In this document: piece by piece, positions 45,052-53,662 of the stretch
How positions within the stretch are numbered: the stretch's first letter is position 1
Layout: each line of letters opens with the position of its first letter
NCBI RefSeq assembly: GCF_021023135.1
Contig: NZ_PGFV01000002.1
Span: 62,001-126,000, forward strand
Direction of reading: 5' to 3'
Origin: Brevibacterium sp. CCUG 69071
GTDB lineage: Bacteria > Actinomycetota > Actinomycetes > Actinomycetales > Brevibacteriaceae
DNA: 64,000 nucleotides
Position numbers and translations under genes: made by a program
The notes under the pieces: generated by a model
The model's input: only the letters and a program-made list of their open reading frames with translations
Database searches by the model: none
What the model was told of the DNA's origin: nothing

Positions 45052-46131
45052 ATGGACATGAAGCTTTCCATCCTCGATCTCGTGCCGGCACGCGTCGGAC
45101 AGAGCACAGCCGACTCTTTCGCTGCATCGAAGCAGATCGTGCAGACCGCGGACAGTCTCGGTTTCACCCGCTATTGGGTGGCCGAACACCACAACATGCC
45201 GTCCATCGCCTCGACGATGCCCGGACCCGAACTCATGTACCTCGGTCAAGGTACCGAGCAGATCCGATTGGGATCCGGCGGAGTCATGCTCCCCAATCAT
45301 GCACCCCTGGCCGTAGCAGAGCTGTTCGCCTTGCTCTCGGCGGTCTACGGTGACCGCATCGACCTCGGAATCGGACGGGCGCCGGGTACGGATCCGATCA
45401 CATCGGCGGCAATGCGGGGCCACCTCGGTGAAGGTCGCATGGTCGACTGGGAAGGTCGGACGGTCGACCCTGTCGAACAGTTCCCCCAGCACGTCATCGA
45501 CACACTGAGCCTGATGACTCCCGAGGGCCTGCGCGTTCCCCTGCACGGCGGACGCGAACATGTGCTGCACGCGACCCCGGCGGCGGTGCCCGGCACACAG
45601 CCCCTGCCGTGGTTGCTCGGCTCGTCCGGATACTCAGCGCGTCTGGCCGCGGAACTCGGAATGCCCTATGTCTTCGCCAACCACTTCGCTGCCGGCGCGA
45701 CAACCGGGATGAAGATCTATCGTGACAACTTCACGCCCGGTGCCTACGGCGAGGAACCACGCACCTTCGTCACCGTCAACGCAGTCGTCTCGCCCACCGA
45801 TGAGGAGGCGCAGCTGAGGTCGGAGCCGTTCCTGCTCCAGATGGCACGGCTGCGCACAGGCGGACAGATGGGGCCGCTGCGGTTGGCCGGTGAAGATGTC
45901 CGCTCGATTATGACCGATCAGGAGAGAATGGTCGGCGAGGAGCTGTCCCAGAACTGGATCGTCGGCGATGCCCGTGCCGCCGCAGGGCAGCTCGAAGAGC
46001 TCGCCGCACGCTTCGAGGTCGACGAGATCATGATCCAGCCCGTGGCCGGGGCCATGGACGGAGAGGACCTGCGCGAGGACTTCGGGCGAATCCAAACCCT
46101 CGAACTCCTGGCCGCGGAATTCCTCCGCTGA
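45052..46131 (+). CDS. LLM class flavin-dependent oxidoreductase (luciferase-like)
   Basis: A 359-aa bacterial-luciferase-family monooxygenase, single-component subgroup typified by YhbW/MsnO8. Visible: [37 protein letters not shown]-type segment (here AVAELF), [16 protein letters not shown] and [18 protein letters not shown]. It would use FMNH2 and oxygen on an unknown substrate. ATG 45052 or 45058 gives the usual [10 protein letters not shown] start; no strong ribosome site is present. Confidence 0.92.
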   Translation: [359 protein letters not shown]

Positions 46132-46456
46132 GCGTCGGGCTGAGATCCCACCGCCGACCGCCGAACTTCCGGACGCCGAACTTCCGACCGCTGAACAGAG
46201 GTCTCATCTCTGTATCGATTCGAGCAAGGACACTTCTTTTCACGTCCTGAGCGCGATATCCTGCCACAGTGCCGAGCTTGCCGTCCACCTACGGTCAGAC
46301 AGTAAGATGGGCACTGTGTGGCGCTTCGAAGCCCGCGAGATCGATCGAACACGATCGGTGTCGAAGGCGGCGAAGTCCGCATACCGAATGCGCAAGCGCA
46401 ACTTCGGAGACTTCCCCCACGCGGGTGTGTGACACCTGCAGACCGAAAGAGAAATA
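46132..46456. other. Leader region of the NlpC/P60 gene
   Basis: No gene is seen. The region carries an imperfect hairpin at 46263-46322 (11/13-base arms) and a smaller inverted pair, CGATCGAACACGATCG, near 46340. I looked for a c-di-AMP (ydaO) riboswitch, often found before such cell-wall hydrolases in Actinobacteria, and did not see its conserved blocks. A GAAAGAGAAATA stretch precedes the ATG. Confidence 0.4.
46263..46322 (+). promoter_or_regulatory. Imperfect hairpin in the NlpC/P60 leader
   Basis: GCCACAGTGCC (46263-46273) can pair with GGCACTGTGTGGC (46310-46322), leaving a 2-base bulge and a 36-base loop. Possible leader-RNA control or protein-binding site. Confidence 0.35.
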
Positions 46457-47545
46457 ATGCGTACCAGAATTGCTGTTTCGGCGGCACTTGGGTTCGGACT
46501 TGTATTCGGCGCAGGTGCTCCCGCACTGTCGAGCTCACTCAACGCGACCGATGGTGAATCCTCGGGTGACATGTCTGCCGACGTCGTTCCCGGTCAAGAA
46601 CTCGAACCGATCACGGACGGCAAGATCGACAAAGGTGAGACCGCCTACGTCGACGTCACCGTCGCCACCCTGTGGACCGACCCCGACGCGCCGCGCAAGA
46701 TGGACGAGCCCGCCCTCGATCACCCCGTCGACCTCGACAAGTGGAACGAGAACCTCAAGGACACCGACGACCGCCGTGATCTCACCGGCAAGGTCGAGAC
46801 CCAGGCCGTATACGGCTCAGAGGTCACCGTGCTCAAGATCAAGAGTGATTGGGCTGAGGTCAGCATCAAGGACCAGAAGACCCCCAAGAACAAGAAGGGC
46901 TATCCCGGCTGGCTGCCGACGAAGCAGCTGACCGAGAACGACCGCTTCGGTCAGCTCAAGGAAGACCAGCCTCGTGCGGTGGTGACGAAGAAGAAGAGCA
47001 CGCTCGAAGGCATCGAGTTCACCAAGGATACCGGGGCCGATGTCAGCTTCAACGTCGACCTGCCGCTCATCGCCCAGGACGTCGACGATGTTCGCGTCGC
47101 TCTGCCCGGAGGAGGCGCCGCCTGGATCGACGCGGATGACGTCAACGTCTACGATGTCGACGAATCGCCGAAGAAGCCCAGCGGCAAGGACCTCGTCGAG
47201 ACCGCGAAGCAGTTCGACGGACTCCGCTACCTGTGGGCCGGAGTCTCGGCCTACGGCTTCGACTGCTCCGGGTTCACCTACAGCGTCTACCGCGCCCACG
47301 GGATCGACATCCCGCGCGACTCGGGCGAGCAGGCGAAGGTCGGAAAGGCAGTCTCCTCGAGCGACCTCAAGGAAGGCGACCTGCTGTTCTTCTCGACCAG
47401 CTCCGGCACCGTCCACCACGTCGGCATGTACATCGGCGGCGGCAAGATGATCCATTCGCCCAACGCCTCGAAGGACGTCTACGTCACCGACTGGAAGTCG
47501 TGGGACAAAGGCAACGAGTTCTCAGGAGCTCGCCGAATCCTCTGA
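46457..47545 (+). CDS. Secreted NlpC/P60 peptidoglycan endopeptidase
   Basis: A 362-aa exported hydrolase. Signal peptide at residues 1-30 (MRTRIAVSAALGFGLVF.., APALSS). The middle holds two SH3-like stretches (VYGSEVTVLKIKSDWAEVS; KGYPGWLPTKQL). Residues ~245-362 form the NlpC/P60 domain with catalytic Cys in FDCSGFTY, His in HHVGMYIG and a third polar residue near HSPNASK. It would cut the gamma-D-Glu-meso-DAP type bond in peptidoglycan, which could release the very peptides salvaged by the 25-40 kb operon (inference). Confidence 0.94.
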   Translation: MRTRIAVSAALGFGLVFGAGAPALSSSLNATDGESSGDMSADVVPGQELEPITDGKIDKGETAYVDVTVATLWTDPDAPRKMDEPALDHPVDLDKWNENLKDTDDRRDLTGKVETQAVYGSEVTVLKIKSDWAEVSIKDQKTPKNKKGYPGWLPTKQLTENDRFGQLKEDQPRAVVTKKKSTLEGIEFTKDTGADVSFNVDLPLIAQDVDDVRVALPGGGAAWIDADDVNVYDVDESPKKPSGKDLVETAKQFDGLRYLWAGVSAYGFDCSGFTYSVYRAHGIDIPRDSGEQAKVGKAVSSSDLKEGDLLFFSTSSGTVHHVGMYIGGGKMIHSPNASKDVYVTDWKSWDKGNEFSGARRIL

Positions 47546-47610
47546 TCCGGTGCACTGCGTCCACTGGCGCACAGCGGATCCAGGGTGCAGAAGCCAAGGC
47601 ACTCTGAGGG

Positions 47611-47656
47611 ATGACGAAGGCCGGCTTCCGTATCTGCGGGAGCCGGCCTTCGTCAT
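47611..47656 (+). terminator. Hairpin terminator after the NlpC/P60 gene
   Basis: ATGACGAAGGCCGGCT pairs perfectly with 47641-47656, extended by three further pairs inside; the loop is about eight bases. It lies 65 bases after the stop codon. There is no T run. Confidence 0.7.
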
Positions 47657-47686
47657 GTCCTGAGGTCGTGGACTGTGAAATCTTCA

Positions 47687-47865
47687 CCCGCCGAGGCGGA
47701 CCGGGAAGCCGCCTCCCGCCGAGGCGGATGCGAAGTCTCGGCGGAGACGAACGTGACAGTCTGCTCGAGCAGAGAACGTCCCCCGCCTGCACGAGGAGGG
47801 GGACGACAGGACCGGGAAGCCGTCGCCCGCCGAGGCGGACCGAAGACGACACTCGCCGAGGCGGA
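47687..47865. repeat. Four copies of CCCGCCGAGGCGGA in a convergent gap
   Basis: Copies at 47687-47700, 47715-47728, 47826-47839 and (one mismatch) 47852-47865. The first and third are followed or preceded by ccgggaagccg. This is the CCGAGGYGG family word in its palindromic form (CCGCC-GA-GGCGG). Confidence 0.85.
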
Positions 47866-47876
47866 CGAAACCGAGA

Positions 47877-50756
47877 TCAGTGACGAGCGCTCTGCGTGGA
47901 CTTGAGGAAGATCGCGCGCGCCAGATCGTCACGGCGTTCGATGAGCAGACGGCGCAGAGCCGCGGGAGCCGCCGGGCGGGCGGCCAGCCACGAATCGGTC
48001 TTCTCGACCACGGCCTCCTCATCGACCGACCACCGCGGATAGAGGCCGAGCACCAGACGCCGAGCGATCTCGATCGAATTCTCCGACCAGAAGCTGTCGA
48101 GGCGCGCGAAGTACTCATCGACGTAGCCTTCGATGAGCGGCATCGCGGTCGGGGCCACAAAACCCGAGATGATCGCCGTGAGCACATCATTGCTCAGCGA
48201 ACCGACCGAGATGATCGCCTCCCAAGCGCGGATCTTCACGATGGGCAAGGGCAGCGCGGCACTCGCCGTCTCGGCGTGCAGACGTCCGGACGAACTCGGA
48301 TCGGACTGATTCTCGCGGGCGATATCGGTCTGATCGGCCCAGCCCAGGCAGACGAGCGCGGTCAGCGCATTCCAACGCAGAGCATGATCGTTGATCAGCC
48401 CGCGGAACGGCAGGGCCGCCGCCGAATGCTCGGCGGCAGGCGCCGAGACCCCCGAAGCACTTCCGGCCGCACACGAAGCGTTTGCGCCCGCACCAGAACC
48501 GGTCGAATCCGCAGCATCCCCAGCATCCGCAGCATCCACAGCCTCGGGTGAGAGCCGTTGGATCTCCTCGCCGACCGGTACGGAGAGGATCTGAGTGGCA
48601 AAAGCGCGCCCCATTGCGATCGCGGGACTCTGGCCGAGGCACCGGCCGGTCCGCGAGGTCAGCGCCAGCACGAGGTTGGCCAGGTTCAGCTGTGCATCCG
48701 AGCCGGACTTCGCAGCGGCCAAGGCGTCGAGCGCAGCACCGAGCAGTCCCGAGATCGCGGTCTCGAAGTTCCTTTCCGAGACCCACTGGTCCAAGCAGGT
48801 CAGCGCCGTCTGGCTCAGCCCCGCCATGATTCCCGCATGGCTCTCCTTGCCGAGGCTCCTGGCATAGGCCGTGAGATAGCGCTGTACCGGCAGCAGCCCG
48901 TCACGGACCGCATTGCCCAGTGCTGACCAGGTTAGCGCCCGCGACAGAGGGTCGACGATGCGCGAGACCGAGGTGATCGCGGTTTCGACCGACGCCTCAT
49001 CGAGGCGTACGCGAGCATAGTCGTGATCGCCGTAGTTGAGCAGGGTGATCTCTCCACGGGACCGTCCGATGAGGTGCTCCACCTCGGCGGATTCCGTGTC
49101 GAACTCGAAGACCAGCGTATCGATCGGCTCGAGGCTGCGCCCCGACCGGCCGAGGGTGGCGATCTCGAGCGTATGCGGTCGGAGCAGCTTCGCGCCCTCC
49201 GCCGAATCGGCCTGGGTGATCCTCGCCCCGGTGATGCGTTCCCGGGCCGAACGGCGAAGTTCGGCGCCCTCGACCTCGGCGGTCGTCAGCTCCAACGACA
49301 GCTCGGAGACGCCCGAGGTGCCCAGCCATGCACTCGCCCAGCTCGCGATATCGCGGTCCGGGGCCGCCTCGGCGAGGCATTCGAGGAAATCGGCGAGCTC
49401 CGTATTGCGGTACTCGAAACGCTGGAAATACAGCCGAGACCCGGCGAAGAATGCCTCCCGACCGACGAACGCGACGAGCTGCTTGAGTACGGACGCGCCC
49501 TTGGCGTAGGTGATGCCGTCGAAGTTGAGCTTCGCGGCCTCGACGTCGGGAATGTCGGCGACGATCGGGTGAGTGGTCGGATACAGATCCTGGGTATAGG
49601 CCCAGGCCTTGCGGCGCAGCGCGAAGGTCACCCAGCCGTCGGTGAAGCGGGTCGCCTCGGCCAGGGCCAGCCCGCCCATGTAGTCGGCGAAGGACTCCTT
49701 GAGCCACAGGTCGTCCCACCACTTCATGGTCACCAGGTCGCCGAACCACATGTGCGCCATCTCGTGGAGGATGACGTTGGCCCGCGACTCGTACTGGGCG
49801 TCGGTGACCTTGTCCCGGAAGATCAGCGAATCGGTGAAGGTGACCAGGCCCGGATTCTCCATTGCGCCGAGGTTGTATTCCGGGACGAAGATCTGATCGT
49901 ACTTGCCCCACGGGTAGGGGTAGTCGAAGTTCGCGGAGAAGAAGTCGAGGCCGGCCTTGGTGACCCCGAAGATTTCGTCGGCGTCGAGGTGGTCGACGAG
50001 GCTGGCTCGCGTCCATGCCCCCAAGCGCACAACCTCGCCGGTGCTCGGGTCGGTCCACTGATCGCTCGCGCCCTCGTAGGGCCCGGCGGTGATGCAGGTG
50101 ATGTAGCTCGACTGCTTGAGCGTCGGGGCGAAGTAATGAGTGACGGTGGGGGAGTAGGCGGCATCCGCGGAGGCAGCGTCGTTCGGGGAAGCAGCGTCGT
50201 TCGGGGATCCGGCATCGTCCGCCGAGGTGGTGCCCGCGGTGAGCGTGTCCTGGCTCGTCTCGGGACGGTTCGACAGAACCTGGAAGTGAGCGGGGGCCGT
50301 GACCGAGAAGACGAACTTCGCCTTGAGGTCGGGCTGATCGAAGTTCGCGAACACCCGCCTGGCGTCGGTCGGCTCATACTGGGTGTAGAGGTAGACCTTC
50401 CCATCGGCGGGATCGGTGAACCGGTGCATTCCCTCACCGGAGGTCGAATAGCGAGCTTGGGCCTCGACCGTCAGGACGTTCTTGCCTTCGCGGACGGGGA
50501 TACGCACACGGGCGCCGTCGAACACCTCGGCGGGGTCGAGCCTCTCACCATTGATCTCGGCCGAGGAGACCGAGTCCGCAATCAGGTCGATGAACGTCGC
50601 GCCCGCGGCACGCGCCTTGAATTCGACGACGGTCCGGGAGTAATAGGTCTCAGCATCTGTTTCGGCATTGCTCACATCGATATGGACGGTGTAAGTCTTG
50701 ACCTTGAGCAGCTGTGTGCGGCTCTGCGCTTCGTCTCGGGTGAGATTCGTTGTCAT
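47877..50756 (-). CDS. pepN: Aminopeptidase N (M1 family)
   Basis: A 959-aa zinc metalloprotease. GAMENPGLVTF is the substrate-binding motif; HEMAH (331-335) followed by the downstream Glu in LKESFADYM binds zinc. The C-terminal ERAP1-like helical domain is complete. Two low-complexity inserts (near residues 165-195 with SPNDAASPNDAAS, and near 755-785 rich in Ala/Gly/Ser) are not usual for the family. Strong ribosome site GAGGAGGC before the ATG. Cytoplasmic; would finish degradation of imported or turnover peptides. Confidence 0.96.
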   Translation of the reverse strand: MTTNLTRDEAQSRTQLLKVKTYTVHIDVSNAETDAETYYSRTVVEFKARAAGATFIDLIADSVSSAEINGERLDPAEVFDGARVRIPVREGKNVLTVEAQARYSTSGEGMHRFTDPADGKVYLYTQYEPTDARRVFANFDQPDLKAKFVFSVTAPAHFQVLSNRPETSQDTLTAGTTSADDAGSPNDAASPNDAASADAAYSPTVTHYFAPTLKQSSYITCITAGPYEGASDQWTDPSTGEVVRLGAWTRASLVDHLDADEIFGVTKAGLDFFSANFDYPYPWGKYDQIFVPEYNLGAMENPGLVTFTDSLIFRDKVTDAQYESRANVILHEMAHMWFGDLVTMKWWDDLWLKESFADYMGGLALAEATRFTDGWVTFALRRKAWAYTQDLYPTTHPIVADIPDVEAAKLNFDGITYAKGASVLKQLVAFVGREAFFAGSRLYFQRFEYRNTELADFLECLAEAAPDRDIASWASAWLGTSGVSELSLELTTAEVEGAELRRSARERITGARITQADSAEGAKLLRPHTLEIATLGRSGRSLEPIDTLVFEFDTESAEVEHLIGRSRGEITLLNYGDHDYARVRLDEASVETAITSVSRIVDPLSRALTWSALGNAVRDGLLPVQRYLTAYARSLGKESHAGIMAGLSQTALTCLDQWVSERNFETAISGLLGAALDALAAAKSGSDAQLNLANLVLALTSRTGRCLGQSPAIAMGRAFATQILSVPVGEEIQRLSPEAVDAADAGDAADSTGSGAGANASCAAGSASGVSAPAAEHSAAALPFRGLINDHALRWNALTALVCLGWADQTDIARENQSDPSSSGRLHAETASAALPLPIVKIRAWEAIISVGSLSNDVLTAIISGFVAPTAMPLIEGYVDEYFARLDSFWSENSIEIARRLVLGLYPRWSVDEEAVVEKTDSWLAARPAAPAALRRLLIERRDDLARAIFLKSTQSARH

Positions 50757-50840
50757 TCATAGCCTCCTCGGCGCACCGACTTTAGCATGTCACAATTCCG
50801 GTACGCTGGGTAAAGCGGATGCGAGCAGCGAAGGGGTCAG

Positions 50841-51983
50841 ATGGCGAAACCTGAGGTCAGCAGGTTGCCTCGGCGTGCCTTCAGCATCGTGACCCATCGT
50901 CTGCGATTGGGTCTCAAACGTGTGTGGGCGAACTCGGGCCAGCTGATCCAGATTCCGATCGCGGCGACCGCGGCCTACTCCTTCTGCGTCTATGTGCTCG
51001 GTCACCCCTATCCCTTCCTCGCCGCCGTCGCCTCGGCGGTGGGCATCGGACCCGTGACCGATCGCCGCCTGCGTCGGGCACTGGAGATCGGCTTCGGTGC
51101 GACCTTCGGAGTGCTGGTCGGCGAATTCCTCGTCAACGTCTACGGCGGCGGCATCTGGCAGCTCGCGGTGACCCTGGCCATCGGCCTGTTCATCGGCACC
51201 GTCCTCAACTCCGGGGGCATCTTCATCACCCAGATCGCCGTGCAGTCCGTCTACGTCGTCGTAGTTCCCGCAACCTCGTCGACGATGGCGTTCCCGCGCA
51301 CGCTCGACGCCCTGGCCGGCTCGGTATGCGCGATCCTCCTCGCCTTCCTCATCCCACGCGATGCCCGCAAAGCGCCGAGGCGACTGGCCGCGAACCTGCT
51401 CGAGGAGATCAACGCGGTGCTCGAGATGATGGCCAAGGCGCTGCGCGAATCGGACCCCGAGATGGCCACCCGCGCGCTCACCCGCGCCCGCGAGACGCAG
51501 GACATCATCGATTCCTGGGGATCGTCGCTCAAGGTGTCGCAGGAAGCCGCGAAGATCAATGCGCGAGCCCGACGACATGCCGCCGAGGTGACTCGTCTCT
51601 CCCGCGCTCACACCTACTCCGACCGGGCGATGCGGACGATCCGGGTGATCGCCCGCAGGGTCGTCGGCATCACCGAGCTCGGCGTCGAGAAGCCGATCAT
51701 CGGCGGCTACGTCGGTTCCCTGGCCGATGGTGCGAAGAAACTCGAGATTGCGCTGCGCCGCGGCACCGATCGGTCCCTCGCCGAGGCGGCGCTGTCCGAG
51801 GCCGCCGGCGGACTCGATCCGCGGGCGAAGTCGACCTGGGACATCCACGACGAGTCCCTGGTTCTGCTGCTGCGCCCCGTTGCCGCCGATCTCCTCCAGG
51901 CCGCCGGACTGACCAACGACGCCGCCCACTCACGGCTCCCGCCCCTGGCGGAGGACGAAGCCGAAGGACCGCCGGCGGAGTAG
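50841..51983 (+). CDS. FUSC-family membrane protein
   Basis: A 380-aa protein with an N-terminal membrane region (about six helices, residues 35-170; e.g. YPFLAAVASAVGIGPVTDRR) followed by a long helical cytoplasmic part (175-380), the layout of FUSC/aromatic-acid-exporter family proteins. Substrate unknown. ATG 50841 follows GAAGGGG. Divergent from pepN over 84 bases. A TACGCT near 50803 may be its -10. Confidence 0.85.
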   Translation: MAKPEVSRLPRRAFSIVTHRLRLGLKRVWANSGQLIQIPIAATAAYSFCVYVLGHPYPFLAAVASAVGIGPVTDRRLRRALEIGFGATFGVLVGEFLVNVYGGGIWQLAVTLAIGLFIGTVLNSGGIFITQIAVQSVYVVVVPATSSTMAFPRTLDALAGSVCAILLAFLIPRDARKAPRRLAANLLEEINAVLEMMAKALRESDPEMATRALTRARETQDIIDSWGSSLKVSQEAAKINARARRHAAEVTRLSRAHTYSDRAMRTIRVIARRVVGITELGVEKPIIGGYVGSLADGAKKLEIALRRGTDRSLAEAALSEAAGGLDPRAKSTWDIHDESLVLLLRPVAADLLQAAGLTNDAAHSRLPPLAEDEAEGPPAE

Positions 51984-52000
51984 TCCGAGCGGAGCGTTCT

Positions 52001-52065
52001 CCGCTGGCGTTGTCAGCTGGGGCTCTCAGCTGGGGCTCTCAGCTGGTGTTGTCAGCTGGGGCTCT
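52001..52065. repeat. 13-bp tandem repeat, about five copies
   Basis: cagctggggctct recurs at 52014, 52027 and 52053; the units at 52001 and 52040 read (c)(a)gctgg(c/t)gttgt. The array runs into the stop codon (52065-52067) of the XRE regulator. Confidence 0.85.
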
Positions 52066-52739
52066 CAGCTGCTTTCGACGACGAATACGGCATTGGTGCC
52101 CTCTTCGAGCGCGGTGAAGGTGTGCGGCTGATCGCCGGGGTGGGTGAGATAGTCGCCGACGCCGAGTTCGTACGACTGCCCGAGTACCTCGATGCGCGCG
52201 GCCCCACGGCCGAGGATCACGTGTTCGATCGTCCCCTGCGGGTGCGGCTGTGATTCCCGGGGCTCTCCGGGTTCGGCCTGGATGAAGTAGATGTCACGTC
52301 GAGCGCTCGTCGGTGACGCCGAGAGCAGAGTGGCCACATAGTTCGCCGTCGTCGAGGGCAGGCTCGGCATGTCCCTGGTGTGCAGCAGCGCCACCTCGTG
52401 CGGGGGCGGATCGAGCAGCCGCGCCAGCGGGATGTCGAGGGCCGCGGCCAGTGCCCACATGGTCTCGAGGCTGGGGTTGCCGGCGCCCGTCTCGAGTCCG
52501 GACATCGTCGACTTGCCGATTCCCGCACGTCGGGCGACTTCCGAGAGGCTCAGCCCCGCACGCACGCGCTCCCGCTTAAGCGCGGTGGCGATCTGCTGGC
52601 TCGGTGAAGACTGTGCGGCCGGCGAGGACTGTGAGGCGGGCGAGGGCTGCGCGGCCGGCGAGGGCTGCCGGTCCGCAGAGGACTGCTGCGCGGCCGGCTC
52701 GCCACCGCTGAGTGAATCGTCGGAAGCTCGAGAACTCAT
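52065..52739 (-). CDS. XRE-family regulator with C-terminal cupin domain
   Basis: A 224-aa regulator. Residues 1-50 are a Ser/Pro/Gln/Ala repeat region (SPAAQPSPASQSSPAAQSSP); ~50-110 an HTH_3 domain (LKRERVRAGLSLSEVARRAGIGKSTMSGLE); ~130-222 a cupin (IEHVILGRGAARIEVLGQ.. HPGDQPHTFTAL). The HTH-cupin architecture senses a small ligand. It is divergent from azlCD, so branched-chain amino acid export is the probable target. The gene looks leaderless, with TATGAT six bases before its ATG. Confidence 0.92.
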   Translation of the reverse strand: MSSRASDDSLSGGEPAAQQSSADRQPSPAAQPSPASQSSPAAQSSPSQQIATALKRERVRAGLSLSEVARRAGIGKSTMSGLETGAGNPSLETMWALAAALDIPLARLLDPPPHEVALLHTRDMPSLPSTTANYVATLLSASPTSARRDIYFIQAEPGEPRESQPHPQGTIEHVILGRGAARIEVLGQSYELGVGDYLTHPGDQPHTFTALEEGTNAVFVVESS

Positions 52740-52745
52740 TTGTTC

Positions 52746-52777
52746 ATCATAGCGTCTAGTCGTTCGGGTTGACGAAC
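52746..52777. promoter_or_regulatory. Divergent promoter/operator between XRE regulator and azlC
   Basis: Minus strand: TATGAT (52746-52751) ends six bases before the regulator ATG. Plus strand: TTGACG (52769-52774) could be the azlC -35, with TATATG (52795-52800) four bases before the azlC ATG. An inverted GTTCG-N6-CGAAC (52762-52777) and TGTTCATC/GACGAACA half-sites lie between and could bind the regulator. Confidence 0.5.
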
Positions 52778-52804
52778 ATATTAGGGGCGTGCAGTATATG
52801 GAAC

Positions 52805-53662
52805 ATGGGTTCAGTATTTCGGACGGGCCGGCGGGTGCTCCCCGGCTCCACCTATCGGTCGGTGGCGATCGTCACCGTCACCATCATTGCGGTCGCCATG
52901 TCCTATGGTGCGATCTCGGCCGTCTCCGGATTCCCCTGGTGGCAGACCCTGCTGCTGGCCATGTTCGCCCTCGGCGGTGCTGCCGAGTTCACCTTCGTCG
53001 GAGTCATCGCCGCCGGTGGCGCCCCGATCCTCGCCGTGCTCGCCGGTCTGCTCGTGAACTCCCGGAACTTCGCCTTCGGCGTCTCCGTCGGCCGCTTCTT
53101 CCCACTGGACTGGCGCGCACTCATCGCCTCCCATTGGGTCAACGATGAGTCCACCGCGATCTCCCGCATCGGTGCGAATGACCGGGAGCGCTGGCACGCG
53201 TTCCTGCTCATGGGTGCCGCCATCGCTCTGATGTGGCCGAGCGGGGCGATGCTCGGCCAATGGCTCGGCGGGGTCATCGACGCCGATATGCTCGGCCTCG
53301 ATGCGGCGTTCCCGATCATTCTCTTCTGCCTCATCCGCGGCGACCTCAAGAACCGTGCGACGTTGACGCTGACCGTCGTCGGCATCGTCATCGCCGTGGC
53401 CCTGACTCCGATCCTGCCGCTCGGCCTCGGAGCGGTGACCTCGCTGTCGGTCTTCGTCTTCGTCGCCGTGGGATGGCTGATCCGCGCCGCAGTGAGGAAG
53501 CGCCGAGGTGGGGCGACGAACGAGCCCGGAGGCGCGCCCGAGACCGCGAGCGAATCTGCGGGCGTGCAGCATCGAGACGGCGCCGAGGCTGCGAGACCCG
53601 TCACCGCGAAGGCCGCGACTGCGAAATCCGTCAGCGCAGAATCCGAGGAGGGGAGACGATGA
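52805..53662 (+). CDS. azlC: AzlC family branched-chain amino acid exporter subunit
   Basis: A 285-aa large subunit of the AzlCD exporter. About six or seven transmembrane helices; conserved AMSYGAISAVSGFPWWQTLLL-type N-terminal region, AEFTFVGVI and NSRNFAFGVSV. The last ~50 residues are a charged Ala/Glu/Lys tail absent from most AzlC proteins. ATG 52805 is used; longer frames start in the promoter. Overlaps azlD (ATGA). Confidence 0.92.
   Translation: MGSVFRTGRRVLPGSTYRSVAIVTVTIIAVAMSYGAISAVSGFPWWQTLLLAMFALGGAAEFTFVGVIAAGGAPILAVLAGLLVNSRNFAFGVSVGRFFPLDWRALIASHWVNDESTAISRIGANDRERWHAFLLMGAAIALMWPSGAMLGQWLGGVIDADMLGLDAAFPIILFCLIRGDLKNRATLTLTVVGIVIAVALTPILPLGLGAVTSLSVFVFVAVGWLIRAAVRKRRGGATNEPGGAPETASESAGVQHRDGAEAARPVTAKAATAKSVSAESEEGRR

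Larger units (their letters stand above)
47546..47876. other. Gap with terminator and CCGCCGAGGCGGA copies
   Basis: No gene is seen. It holds the hairpin at 47611-47656 and four copies of the GC-rich word at 47687-47865 (listed separately). The aminopeptidase gene ends convergently at 47877. Confidence 0.5.

Noticed and set aside
46132..46456. c-di-AMP (ydaO) riboswitch before the NlpC/P60 gene
   Set aside because: The conserved ydaO blocks such as GGGGTGAA-type and TAGGG segments are not present.
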